Part shown: in pieces, positions 13,954 through 21,293 of the stretch
How positions within the stretch are numbered: the stretch's first letter is position 1
How the letters are laid out: each line of letters begins with the position of its first letter
Assembly: GCA_036653755.1 (NCBI GenBank)
Contig: JAVVTJ010000008.1
Coordinates: forward strand, 1-31,773
Direction of reading: 5' to 3'
Source: RGIG5057 sp036653755
GTDB taxonomy: Bacteria > Bacillota > Clostridia > TANB77 > CAG-465
DNA: 31,773 nt
Translations under genes and position numbers: made by a program
Notes under the pieces: model-generated
What the model saw: the letters and a program-made list of their open reading frames with translations, nothing else
Databases searched by the model: none
Told to the model about the DNA's origin: nothing

Positions 13954-14670
13954 CTATTTCTTAAATACTAATTTTTTAACTACAAATGATGCAGTAATTT
14001 TATTACTTCCAGCATATTCCATTTTTATTTTATCCAATTTAAATCTTAATTCTTTATCATTTTCAAGTTCAAATATAAATTGAGAAACATTTGTATAATT
14101 TCCATCCACTTTTATTGTCAATTCATTAGCAGATGAAGAATTATTTAAATTATTATTTATTGTTAAATCTGTTGAACTTTTTTCTTTTGAGTCTGTTTGA
14201 TTACTTTGTGTTGTCTCTGTATTAGTTACTTGTTTTGTTTCTGTATTAGTATCTGGAGGAGCTTGTTCTAATTTTCCGCCAGGCTCTACTATAGTAAGTG
14301 TTAAATTATTAGAAGTCGCATAATTTCCTAATTTAATCCACATATACTCAATATTATATTTTTCATCAACAGTAGCTTCTTTTATAATTGCTATTGTTTC
14401 ATCTGTTATAGCATTATACTGATTCTTTTGCTTTGTATACTCATCTATAGAAGTATTAACAGATTGCTGCGCTGTAGTATATCTAAGTTTTGTACTAAGT
14501 AATTTTGAATCCATATCTTTTAAAGTATTATATTTTGAAAATAAAGTATTACATGATACTATTTTAAATATTCCTAAATCAAAATCTATAAAAAATATGC
14601 TAACAACTAAACTTATTATAACAATTACTGCTATAGCTTCTCCTATTAAAAGTTTTTTATGTTTTATCAT
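13954..14670 (-). CDS. pilO: Type IV pilus alignment protein PilO
   Basis: A 238-residue protein with one N-terminal membrane helix (about residues 8-29), a periplasm-side coiled coil (KYNTLKDMDSKLLSTKLRY and onward), a Thr/Gln/Ser/Asn-rich linker near 130-165 and a C-terminal ferredoxin-like domain (NELTIKVDGNYTNVSQFIFE, then LRFKLDKIKMEY). The segment NYTNVSQFIFELEN is a typical PilO core element, and KLGNYATSNNLTLTIVEPGG matches the first half of that fold. The start ATGA overlaps the stop codon of the PilM-PilN fusion. PilO pairs with PilN through the coiled coils to link PilM to the outer parts of the machine. Confidence 0.85.
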   Translation of the reverse strand: MIKHKKLLIGEAIAVIVIISLVVSIFFIDFDLGIFKIVSCNTLFSKYNTLKDMDSKLLSTKLRYTTAQQSVNTSIDEYTKQKNQYNAITDETIAIIKEATVDEKYNIEYMWIKLGNYATSNNLTLTIVEPGGKLEQAPPDTNTETKQVTNTETTQSNQTDSKEKSSTDLTINNNLNNSSSANELTIKVDGNYTNVSQFIFELENDKELRFKLDKIKMEYAGSNKITASFVVKKLVFKK

Positions 14671-16307
14671 GGTAAATCACCACCAATTTCTACCGTTACT
14701 ATTGTTCCATTTGTTATACTATTTACAACTACATTAGATAATACATCAGGTTGTAATCTTAAATTTGCAATAAAGTAACCAATATTTTGATATTTATCTG
14801 CTTCTGCAATAATCTTAATTTTTTTATTATCATCAGACGATATAGATTTTAATTTAACATTTTTAGGTATAACTTTAATTAATTTTTGTGTAAATGCTGC
14901 AACATTATATGTACTATATTTACCTATTTGATTATGCTCAATTTGTTCTTTTATTAAAGTAACTTGATCATTTATACTTTTATATTCATTTGTGGCATCA
15001 TTAACTGATTTTTTATCAGAATTAGCTAAAGCTATCATTTCTTCATATTTTGCATTTTTATTATTAATTTCTTTTTGCATTTTATTTACTTGATTTATAT
15101 AAATATTTGAAACTGTATAATATGAAATAATAGTCAAAGAAAATACTATTAATGGATACATTACATATTCAGCTAATTTATCTAAAGAAAATTTAGGCAT
15201 ATTAACAATATTTAGCTTAGCTGCTAATTTTTTTTCTTTAAGCTCCTTATTTTTATTATTATTTTTCTTTTTTGAAAACAAAGTTTTAAAGAAATTTTCT
15301 TTTACTATACTTTTTTTAATAAATTCAAGACCAGTAGTTAAAGGGGTTAAATATTCAGATGCAAGCACAATAGGGTTTAAAACTTCTAATGTTTCTGCCA
15401 TATTTCTAACACCATTTACATCACTAATTATTTTAGGTTTTAATATCTCACATCTAATTCCAAAATATTCTGTAAACAAAGTATCAATATTTGTAAATAA
15501 TACACTCGAACCTGTTATATATAGTTTTGCAATACTATCTTTATGTCTGTTTACATCTTCAGATATATCACGTAAAACTTCTTGTAATGCCGGTTCTACA
15601 ATTTCTTCTAATTGAACTTTATTGTTATTATTTTCTTCTGAATCAGAGAAAACATTAAATTGCTTACATGCCTCATATGCTTTTTCATAAGAACCTAGTA
15701 TATCAATAAATTTATCAAGTATTTTTTTCATACCCGTTTCATATATTGAAGTATACGCAGTTTTACCATTTATAACAGTTGTTACTTGTAATTTATTATC
15801 TAAATTTATAAGAATATAATTTTTTTCATCAGTTGGAACAATTGTTGGTAATATTAATTCAGTTGGATACATTGACATTATTTTATTTTCACCTATATTA
15901 GCAAACTTTTCAATCTCAGATTTGTTGCAAATTGCCATTATACCTCTATAATAATCTCCAGCTATTGCAGATGACAATGAATAAAGATATGAAAAATTTT
16001 GTGAACCCACAGATTTTTTTTCACACCAATCTTCAAATTCTAATTTGACTATATTTTGTAAATCATTGCTTGATATTTGCTTAAATACTTGAAATTCAAT
16101 ATATTCTGTTTTAGGTGCATTAATTACTACAGGAGTGTCTATTCCAGTATTTGTATCAGCAATAACTTTCTCTAAAGTTTCCTTTAAAGTTGATCTAACA
16201 TATTTTATTCCATGCTCTTTTATTTCAATAGTGCCATTATTATTTTTAAGTAACTTCGCATATTTTACTATGTTTTCATCAAAATATATTCCTAAACAAT
16301 TAGTCAT
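14667..16307 (-). CDS. PilM-PilN fusion protein of the type IV pilus
   Basis: A 546-residue protein. Residues 1-330 are a PilM actin-like domain: CLGIYFDENIVKYAKL at the start, NYILINLDNKLQVTTVINGK near 163-182 (second phosphate-loop region) and LYITGSSVLFTNIDTLF near 262-278. A basic linker (about 340-365) leads to a PilN part: membrane helix at 383-403 (MYPLIVFSLTIISYYTVSNI), coiled coil at 404-460 and a C-terminal ferredoxin-like domain with KVIPKNVKLKSISSDDNKKI and NIGYFIANLRLQPDV. Separate PilM and PilN normally bind through a short PilN tail; fusion makes that contact permanent. I recall a pilMN gene in Clostridioides difficile, so the fusion is not unique. An AAAAGGAG site precedes the ATG. 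It is the first gene of the operon. Confidence 0.87.
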   Translation of the reverse strand: MTNCLGIYFDENIVKYAKLLKNNNGTIEIKEHGIKYVRSTLKETLEKVIADTNTGIDTPVVINAPKTEYIEFQVFKQISSNDLQNIVKLEFEDWCEKKSVGSQNFSYLYSLSSAIAGDYYRGIMAICNKSEIEKFANIGENKIMSMYPTELILPTIVPTDEKNYILINLDNKLQVTTVINGKTAYTSIYETGMKKILDKFIDILGSYEKAYEACKQFNVFSDSEENNNNKVQLEEIVEPALQEVLRDISEDVNRHKDSIAKLYITGSSVLFTNIDTLFTEYFGIRCEILKPKIISDVNGVRNMAETLEVLNPIVLASEYLTPLTTGLEFIKKSIVKENFFKTLFSKKKNNNKNKELKEKKLAAKLNIVNMPKFSLDKLAEYVMYPLIVFSLTIISYYTVSNIYINQVNKMQKEINNKNAKYEEMIALANSDKKSVNDATNEYKSINDQVTLIKEQIEHNQIGKYSTYNVAAFTQKLIKVIPKNVKLKSISSDDNKKIKIIAEADKYQNIGYFIANLRLQPDVLSNVVVNSITNGTIVTVEIGGDLP

Positions 16308-16613
16308 AATTATCTCCTTTTCTAAATATTTTCTATATACAGCTATAAAGATAATACTTTTAATATAGTTAACTAAATATATTAAATATTATTACCAATT
16401 TAAAACTATATATTCCTATTTATTATATATCTGTATATAACAAATATAATTTGATTTAAATTTAAATCGACATTATATTTGTTATATGTAAACATTTATA
16501 TATAATTTACCATATTTATTGTTTTTTTTCAATTAAAATATATATTTTTTTTACATTTTTAAGTTAATTTAATATAAGTGTAATATTTTTGAAACAATAG
16601 TGTAATTAATATT
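16308..16613 (-). other. Spacer upstream of the pilus operon
   Basis: No gene is supported in this 306-bp spacer. It must hold the pilus operon promoter, but the sequence is too AT-rich for me to single one out. It contains a long palindrome (16432-16490). I see no cyclic di-GMP riboswitch motif and no clear terminator for the WG-repeat gene. Confidence 0.5.
16432..16490. repeat. Long near-perfect palindrome upstream of the pilus operon
   Basis: The outer arms TATAACAAATATAAT and ATTATATTTGTTATA are perfectly complementary. They enclose the inner palindrome GATTTAAATTTAAATC, giving a potential hairpin of about 27 bp with a minimal loop. No T run follows on the minus strand, so it is not a standard terminator. 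It could be a binding site for a dimeric regulator, an mRNA leader structure or a small repeat element. Confidence 0.75.
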
Positions 16614-17807
16614 TTAATTGCCTTTATATATTATTCCTAAATCTAATGGGGAATATATAGTATTAGTTATTGTCATTTTAGATGATTTTAATGTATCAAT
16701 ATCTGTTACATAATATGTTGAATTTTTTTTAGATATAAATGCTATATTTTTTGACAGTGTATTATAGCTTTTCATATAATCTAAAATAACTTCATTGTAC
16801 ACGTTTTCACTTTTTTTATTATTTGTTATATTATATAATGAATATATATCTTTTTTCTCTTGAACTAATATATAATTAATACCAGTTTTTGAGTTTAGTG
16901 CTGTTAAATCTTCTTTTATATTATATATTCCATCTACTACTACTTCTCCTGATAAATTATATATTTTGTTTACAGTGTTACCTTTTCTTTGCATAAAAAA
17001 ACCATTAAAAATTGAAAATTCAAATCCAGTTTCAACTTCAACTAATTTACCACTATTTAATAATATATATGTTTTATCATCTTTTTCTACTTTACACGCA
17101 TATGTTGAATCTTGTAATGCAGTTATTTTATCATATATTAAATCTAAAATTATTGTACCTTTTTCATCAATTAAGCCTTGTAATTGTTTTGAACTGGTTT
17201 TATCCTTTTTAGTCACTATAAATTGTGAATATCCCTCTGGAGTAGCATATTGTAAACTAGAATTTACATTATATATACTTGTTATTTCAGTTGGTGGAGA
17301 AGTAATTTTAAATACTTCTTTAGCATCTAAAAATTTATATGCATCATTTAAACTAGAAAAGTCTTTTAAATCATGTCTTATTCCTTTATTATTATATATT
17401 CTAAATATACTCGTTTGTTCAGAATCGCCATATCTTAAAATATAATATGGCAATAATAAACCTAATTTATCATATGCAAAATAAATTTCTGATTCTTTTC
17501 CACCTAGACTTACACTTTTTCCATCATCTAAAAAATATAAATAACTATCAGTTTCTGATTTTAAATATACTGAATTATCAACTCTTGCAATTTTTTTATA
17601 TTCTGGTTTTATTACAATCGTACCATCAGTTTTGCATATTCCATACTGATTATCTTCTGATTTTATAACAAAGTATAATCCATTTTTTTCTTCTGCAATA
17701 GTTTCATTTTTTTTAGGTATAGCAAATACACCTATTAATATAGCGATTAATATTATAACTATTGAGATTATTCCAACAATTATTAATATTGTTTTTTTAT
17801 CTGTCAT
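16614..17807 (-). CDS. Membrane-anchored WG-repeat protein
   Basis: A 397-residue protein with an N-terminal membrane helix (about residues 7-30, ILIIVGIISIVIILIAILIG) and an extracellular-side region built of divergent WG-type beta repeats. Clear copies are YGICKTDGTIVIKPEYKKI near 52-70, LQGLIDEKGTIILDLIYDKI near 210 and IYNLSGEVVVDGIYNI near 285; others are degenerate. WG repeats are thought to form beta-propeller or beta-sheet binding surfaces; no enzymatic motif is visible. The gene has its own promoter and lies upstream of the pilus operon on the same strand, about 300 bp away, so a role in adhesion or pilus function is possible but unproven. Confidence 0.75.
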   Translation of the reverse strand: MTDKKTILIIVGIISIVIILIAILIGVFAIPKKNETIAEEKNGLYFVIKSEDNQYGICKTDGTIVIKPEYKKIARVDNSVYLKSETDSYLYFLDDGKSVSLGGKESEIYFAYDKLGLLLPYYILRYGDSEQTSIFRIYNNKGIRHDLKDFSSLNDAYKFLDAKEVFKITSPPTEITSIYNVNSSLQYATPEGYSQFIVTKKDKTSSKQLQGLIDEKGTIILDLIYDKITALQDSTYACKVEKDDKTYILLNSGKLVEVETGFEFSIFNGFFMQRKGNTVNKIYNLSGEVVVDGIYNIKEDLTALNSKTGINYILVQEKKDIYSLYNITNNKKSENVYNEVILDYMKSYNTLSKNIAFISKKNSTYYVTDIDTLKSSKMTITNTIYSPLDLGIIYKGN

Positions 17808-17832
17808 TATTATCTCCCCTTTTAATATTTAT

Positions 17833-17861
17833 ATATTATCATAAAAAAAAATTTTTTTCAA
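17833..17861 (-). promoter_or_regulatory. Predicted promoter of the WG-repeat gene
   Basis: On the minus strand TTGAAA (17856-17861) is 17 nt from TAATAT (17833-17838), which is preceded by a TG dinucleotide (TGA then the -10). It lies just beyond the terminator of the recA operon and about 25 nt upstream of the start codon. Confidence 0.5.
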
Positions 17862-17870
17862 GTGCATAGC

Positions 17871-17912
17871 AAAAAAAATACAAAAATTAAGCTATATCAC
17901 TTAATTTTTGTA
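17871..17912 (-). terminator. Strong terminator of the recA-recX-deoD-scpA operon
   Basis: A perfect 13-bp stem (TACAAAAATTAAG with CTTAATTTTTGTA) has an 8-nt loop and is followed on the minus strand by eight T. It starts 5 bp past the scpA stop codon. Confidence 0.92.
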
Positions 17913-17916
17913 TATA

Positions 17917-18711
17917 TTATTCCACAACTTTAGATAAATCATACGAAATATTAAATCTATCATTTTTTGTTATATAAATATCTGCAAAAACTTCTTCTTG
18001 ATTAATACATACTTGCTTTATTTTACTTAATTCTAAAGTTCCTAAAAATGCAGTAACTATTTCTAAGTTATTAACTTTATCAACATTAAACATAGTACTA
18101 AAATTTAAACTTTCATTATTCACTAAATAATTAATTATTTGTTTTGCTTTATCTTTAACAGTTATTTTTTCATATATTGCTAATTTTTCAATTTCTTTTG
18201 ATTTTACATTTATTTTCCTAATATTTCTAAATAAAATATCATTATATGTATTAAAAATTTGCTGAACATTAATTTTATCACCAGTATATTCAGTATTTTT
18301 TTTAAATTTTATTTTCTCCATATTTTTATTAAAAGTACCAAAATTTGTTGAATATAAATTATTAATAGTAACAGCTATTTCTTTATATTTTTTATATTCA
18401 ATAATTCTAGATATCATTTCTTCTTCAGATATTTCATCCTCTTCTTTTTCATCTAATTCAGGAAGTAACTTTTTAGCTTTAATACTTAACAAAGTTGCTG
18501 CCATTACAATAAAATCACTTGCAATATCTAAATTTAATTCATTCATTGTATTTAAATAATTAATATATTCATCTGTTAAATTACTAAGTGAAATATCAAA
18601 AATATTCATTTTATTTTTACATATTAAAAAAAGTAATAAATCAAGTGGTCCTTCAAAATTATTAGTAACAACATTGTAATCTGATTTATTATTAAGTATT
18701 ATCTCTTTCAT
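17917..18711 (-). CDS. scpA: Segregation and condensation protein A
   Basis: ScpA is the kleisin subunit of the SMC-ScpAB condensin that organises and separates chromosomes. This 264-residue protein starts with the conserved FEGPLDLLLFLICKNKMNI block, continues with DEYINYLNTM and ASDFIVMAATLLSIKAKKLLP, then an acidic linker, and ends with a winged-helix region (STMFNVDKVNNLEIVTAFLGTLELSKI). I chose the ATG at 18709-18711 after AAGGGAG; a TTG at 18726 overlaps that site. It lies 20 bp after deoD and is the last gene before a strong terminator. The usual partner scpB is not in this window, which is unusual, as the two often sit together. Confidence 0.93.
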   Translation of the reverse strand: MKEIILNNKSDYNVVTNNFEGPLDLLLFLICKNKMNIFDISLSNLTDEYINYLNTMNELNLDIASDFIVMAATLLSIKAKKLLPELDEKEEDEISEEEMISRIIEYKKYKEIAVTINNLYSTNFGTFNKNMEKIKFKKNTEYTGDKINVQQIFNTYNDILFRNIRKINVKSKEIEKLAIYEKITVKDKAKQIINYLVNNESLNFSTMFNVDKVNNLEIVTAFLGTLELSKIKQVCINQEEVFADIYITKNDRFNISYDLSKVVE

Positions 18712-18731
18712 GAATTCTCCCTTCAAGCATT

Positions 18732-19457
18732 TTATTTAACTGCTGTATTAAGTGCAATTAAAATCATGTTATTTAATGAAGTTTCTCTATCTTTAGGAGA
18801 AACTAATGTCTTTTTAGTATGTGAGTCAACAACAGATAATAAACATGCTGCTTCTTTATTTAACATATTTGCTACATAAAATAATGCAAAGCATTCCATT
18901 TCTGCTGCAATACAATTAATATTTTCAGGTATTCTACTAAGCAATGATTTTACATCTATATAATAATCAAATCCATCACTAGTAAGTACTGTTCCCCTTT
19001 TTATTTTAATTTTTAAATTATCTGCACAGATAGCTAAATTATTAGTTAATTCTTTAGAAGAATCAATAATTTTATCACTGCAACTATTAAATGTATATGC
19101 AAACTGACTTTCTGTATATGCTCTATCAACTAATATTGTATCTAATAACTCTAAGTCTTGCGCATATCCTCCGCATGAACCTATTCTTATAATTTTTTCA
19201 ACATCGTAAAATTTAAATAATTCATATGAATATATACCAATACTTGGCATACCCATACCACTACTCATTACAGAAACTTTTTTTCCTTTATACATACCGG
19301 TAAATCCTAGCATTCCACGCAATTCATTAAAACATACAACGTTTTCTAAATAATTTTCAGCTATAAATTTAGCTCTTAAAGGATCTCCTGGCATAAGTAC
19401 TACTTTTGCTATATCTCCATAATTTGCATTATTGTGTACAGTTGGCGTATTTGACAT
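18732..19457 (-). CDS. deoD: Purine-nucleoside phosphorylase DeoD
   Basis: The hexameric (NP-I family) enzyme that cleaves purine nucleosides with phosphate into base and ribose- or deoxyribose-1-phosphate, for salvage. It has 241 residues, the usual length. Signature segments are NANYGDIAKVVLMPGDPLRAK at the start (phosphate-binding Arg), SSGMGMPSIGIYSYELF, IIRIGSCGGY, EMECFALFYVANML (sugar-binding Met/Glu) and LLSVVDSH with the catalytic Asp. I chose the ATG at 19455-19457, one base after the recX stop and downstream of GGAGAT; the ATG at 19472 overlaps the ribosome binding site. Its place between recX and scpA suggests cotranscription with DNA repair genes, a less common neighbour. Confidence 0.95.
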   Translation of the reverse strand: MSNTPTVHNNANYGDIAKVVLMPGDPLRAKFIAENYLENVVCFNELRGMLGFTGMYKGKKVSVMSSGMGMPSIGIYSYELFKFYDVEKIIRIGSCGGYAQDLELLDTILVDRAYTESQFAYTFNSCSDKIIDSSKELTNNLAICADNLKIKIKRGTVLTSDGFDYYIDVKSLLSRIPENINCIAAEMECFALFYVANMLNKEAACLLSVVDSHTKKTLVSPKDRETSLNNMILIALNTAVK

Positions 19458-19458
19458 A

Positions 19459-19881
19459 TTAATTATCTCCATTCCAATTAAAACCTCTTCTATACAAATA
19501 TTGTTTTATTTGTATAGAATCTAAATTTTTACTTTTTACTTTTGTAATTTTATCTATAACTTTTCTTTCATATCCACTATCTCTTAAAATAGAAAATTTT
19601 TGTTCAAAAATATTTGATTTAATTCCTTTTATTTTAAGTTTTTCTTTAAGTTCATATATAGAATATTTTAGCATTCTTTCATTTTGCCTTATGTATGAAT
19701 CAATATAATCCTCATCACTTAAATAACCAAGATCAAGTAAATAGTCAATAACTTTTTCTATAGTCTCATCATCAAATTGTTTTTTTTCTAAATTTTTCTT
19801 TACTTCAAATATAGTTTTTTTTGAAATACCTATATATTTAATAGCTTTAAATCTTGCTGTTTCAAATTCTATACTATTCAT
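19459..19881 (-). CDS. recX: Regulatory protein RecX
   Basis: RecX binds RecA filaments and limits or modulates their activity. This 140-residue protein has the three-helix repeat architecture: KYIGISKKTIFEVKKNLEKK, then YLLDLGYLSDEDYIDSYIRQ, and a C-terminal repeat ending QIKQYLYRRGFNW. The LDLGYLSDEDY segment is typical of the family. Its ATG directly follows the recA stop codon, so translation is probably coupled, and there is no strong separate ribosome binding site. It is a short family member. Confidence 0.9.
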   Translation of the reverse strand: MNSIEFETARFKAIKYIGISKKTIFEVKKNLEKKQFDDETIEKVIDYLLDLGYLSDEDYIDSYIRQNERMLKYSIYELKEKLKIKGIKSNIFEQKFSILRDSGYERKVIDKITKVKSKNLDSIQIKQYLYRRGFNWNGDN

Positions 19882-20958
19882 TTATTTTTCAACTTCTTTT
19901 TCAATTTCTTCAACTATTTCTTCTACAACACTACCTGCTTCTGGTATTTCTCCCATACTTTTTTCAAATGCTTTATCAAAGTTTTCTCTTACTTTTTTTT
20001 CTACTTCTTTCATAATTTTAGGATTTTTCTTTAAATATTCTTTTGCATTTTCTCTACCTTGTCCTATTTTTTCTCCATTATATGCAAACCATGAACCACT
20101 TTTATCTATAATTTCTAAACTAGAAGCTAAGTCAAGTATACAACCTTCGTTAGATATTCCATGACCATAAACAATATCAAATTCAGCTTCTCTAAATGGT
20201 GGTGCTACTTTATTTTTAACTACTTTAACTTTAGTTCTAGTACCAGTAACTTCACCATTTGTTTTAATTGCTTCTTGTTTTCTTATATCTAATCTTATAG
20301 TAGAATAAAATTTTAAAGCTCTTCCACCTGGCGTTACTTCTGGACTTCCAAACATAACTCCTACTTTTTCACGTAATTGATTTATAAATATAGCTACTGT
20401 TTTAGATTTAGAAAGTACACCTGTTAATTTTCTTAAAGCTTGTGACATAAGTCTAGCTTGTAATCCGATATGACTATCACCCATTTCTCCATCTATTTCA
20501 GCTTTTGGAACAAGTGCTGCAACTGAATCTATTACTACTATATCAACTGCTGCGCTACGTATCAATTGTTCAGTAATTTCTAAAGCTTGTTCACCAGTAT
20601 CAGGCTGTGATACAATTAAATTATCTATATCTACACCTAATCTTTTAGCATATACTGGATCTAATGCATGTTCTGCATCAATAAATGCTGCAATACCACC
20701 AGTTTTTTGTGCTTCTGCTATTGCATGCAATGCAAGTGTTGTTTTGCCAGATGATTCTGGTCCAAATATTTCAATAACTCTTCCTCTTGGATAACCACCA
20801 ACTCCAAGAGCAATATCTAAACTAAGTGCTCCACTTGGTACACAATCAACAGTTATAGTTGAAACTTCACCAAGTTTCATGATTGAACCTTTACCAAAAT
20901 TTTTTTCAATTTGTGCCATTGCTATATCAAGGGCTTTTTTTCTTTCTTCTGAAATCAT
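19882..20958 (-). CDS. recA: Recombinase RecA
   Basis: The DNA strand-exchange ATPase of homologous recombination, which also triggers LexA self-cleavage. It has 358 residues. The N-terminal region is KALDIAMAQIEKNFGKGSIM, Walker A is GPESSGKT (66-73), Walker B is VDIVVIDSVAAL, the L1-L2 region includes MSQALRKLTGVLSKSKTVAI and NQLREKVGVMFGSPEVTPGG, and an acidic tail ends EEIVEEIEKEVEK. I chose the ATG at 20956-20958, which follows AAGGAGG by 6 nt; in-frame upstream codons run into the promoter. It heads the recA-recX-deoD-scpA operon and has a consensus promoter with a possible LexA box. Confidence 0.98.
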   Translation of the reverse strand: MISEERKKALDIAMAQIEKNFGKGSIMKLGEVSTITVDCVPSGALSLDIALGVGGYPRGRVIEIFGPESSGKTTLALHAIAEAQKTGGIAAFIDAEHALDPVYAKRLGVDIDNLIVSQPDTGEQALEITEQLIRSAAVDIVVIDSVAALVPKAEIDGEMGDSHIGLQARLMSQALRKLTGVLSKSKTVAIFINQLREKVGVMFGSPEVTPGGRALKFYSTIRLDIRKQEAIKTNGEVTGTRTKVKVVKNKVAPPFREAEFDIVYGHGISNEGCILDLASSLEIIDKSGSWFAYNGEKIGQGRENAKEYLKKNPKIMKEVEKKVRENFDKAFEKSMGEIPEAGSVVEEIVEEIEKEVEK

Positions 20959-20979
20959 AATTTCCTCCTTATAAAATAC

Positions 20980-20993
20980 AAAACGTTTGTTTG
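20980..20993 (-). promoter_or_regulatory. Possible degenerate LexA (SOS) box at recA
   Basis: On the minus strand CAAACAAACGTTTT aligns with the Firmicutes LexA site CGAAC-N4-GTTCG at seven of ten defined positions. It lies just downstream of the -10 element, a location where a repressor would block transcription. The match is imperfect. Confidence 0.4.
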
Positions 20994-20998
20994 AAACT

Positions 20999-21027
20999 AT
21001 TATACTATGTAAAAAATAGTTTGTCAA
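20999..21027 (-). promoter_or_regulatory. Consensus promoter of the recA operon
   Basis: A perfect TTGACA (21022-21027, minus strand) is exactly 17 nt from a perfect TATAAT (20999-21004), about 40 nt upstream of the recA start codon. This is the strongest promoter type in the window. Confidence 0.92.
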
Positions 21028-21255
21028 TACTTTTTTAAAAAAAGTTTACTTTTTCTTTTACTTTTTAAAACTAATGTTTTATTTTAACTATTATACATTA
21101 TTTTTATCTTTAGAAATGACTTCATATGTAAAATTAAAATATTACATATTTATTTAATTTACCTCACCTAAAACTAATTATATCTCATCTACTAATGTTT
21201 TTCAAGCTTTTAATATAACTTTAAATGTATATGATATAACTTTTCAAATTTAGAC

Positions 21256-21291
21256 AAAAAAAGAAATTAGATAATCTCTAATTTCTTTTTT
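21256..21291 (-). terminator. Terminator of the first acyl-CoA synthetase gene
   Basis: A 15-bp perfect stem (AAAAAAGAAATTAGA with TCTAATTTCTTTTTT) has a 5-nt loop and a T-rich tail, two bases past the stop codon. Confidence 0.9.
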
Positions 21292-21293
21292 AT

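Larger units (their letters stand above)
20959..21293 (-). other. Spacer between recA and the first acyl-CoA synthetase gene
   Basis: This 335-bp spacer contains the recA leader, a LexA-like box, the recA promoter and, at its far end, the synthetase terminator. The stretch 21028-21255 shows no gene or structure that I can support. Confidence 0.6.

Noticed and set aside
16308..16613. Cyclic di-GMP riboswitch upstream of the pilus operon
   Set aside because: Such switches control pili in some clostridia, but no conserved core sequence is present; the only structure is the AT-rich palindrome.
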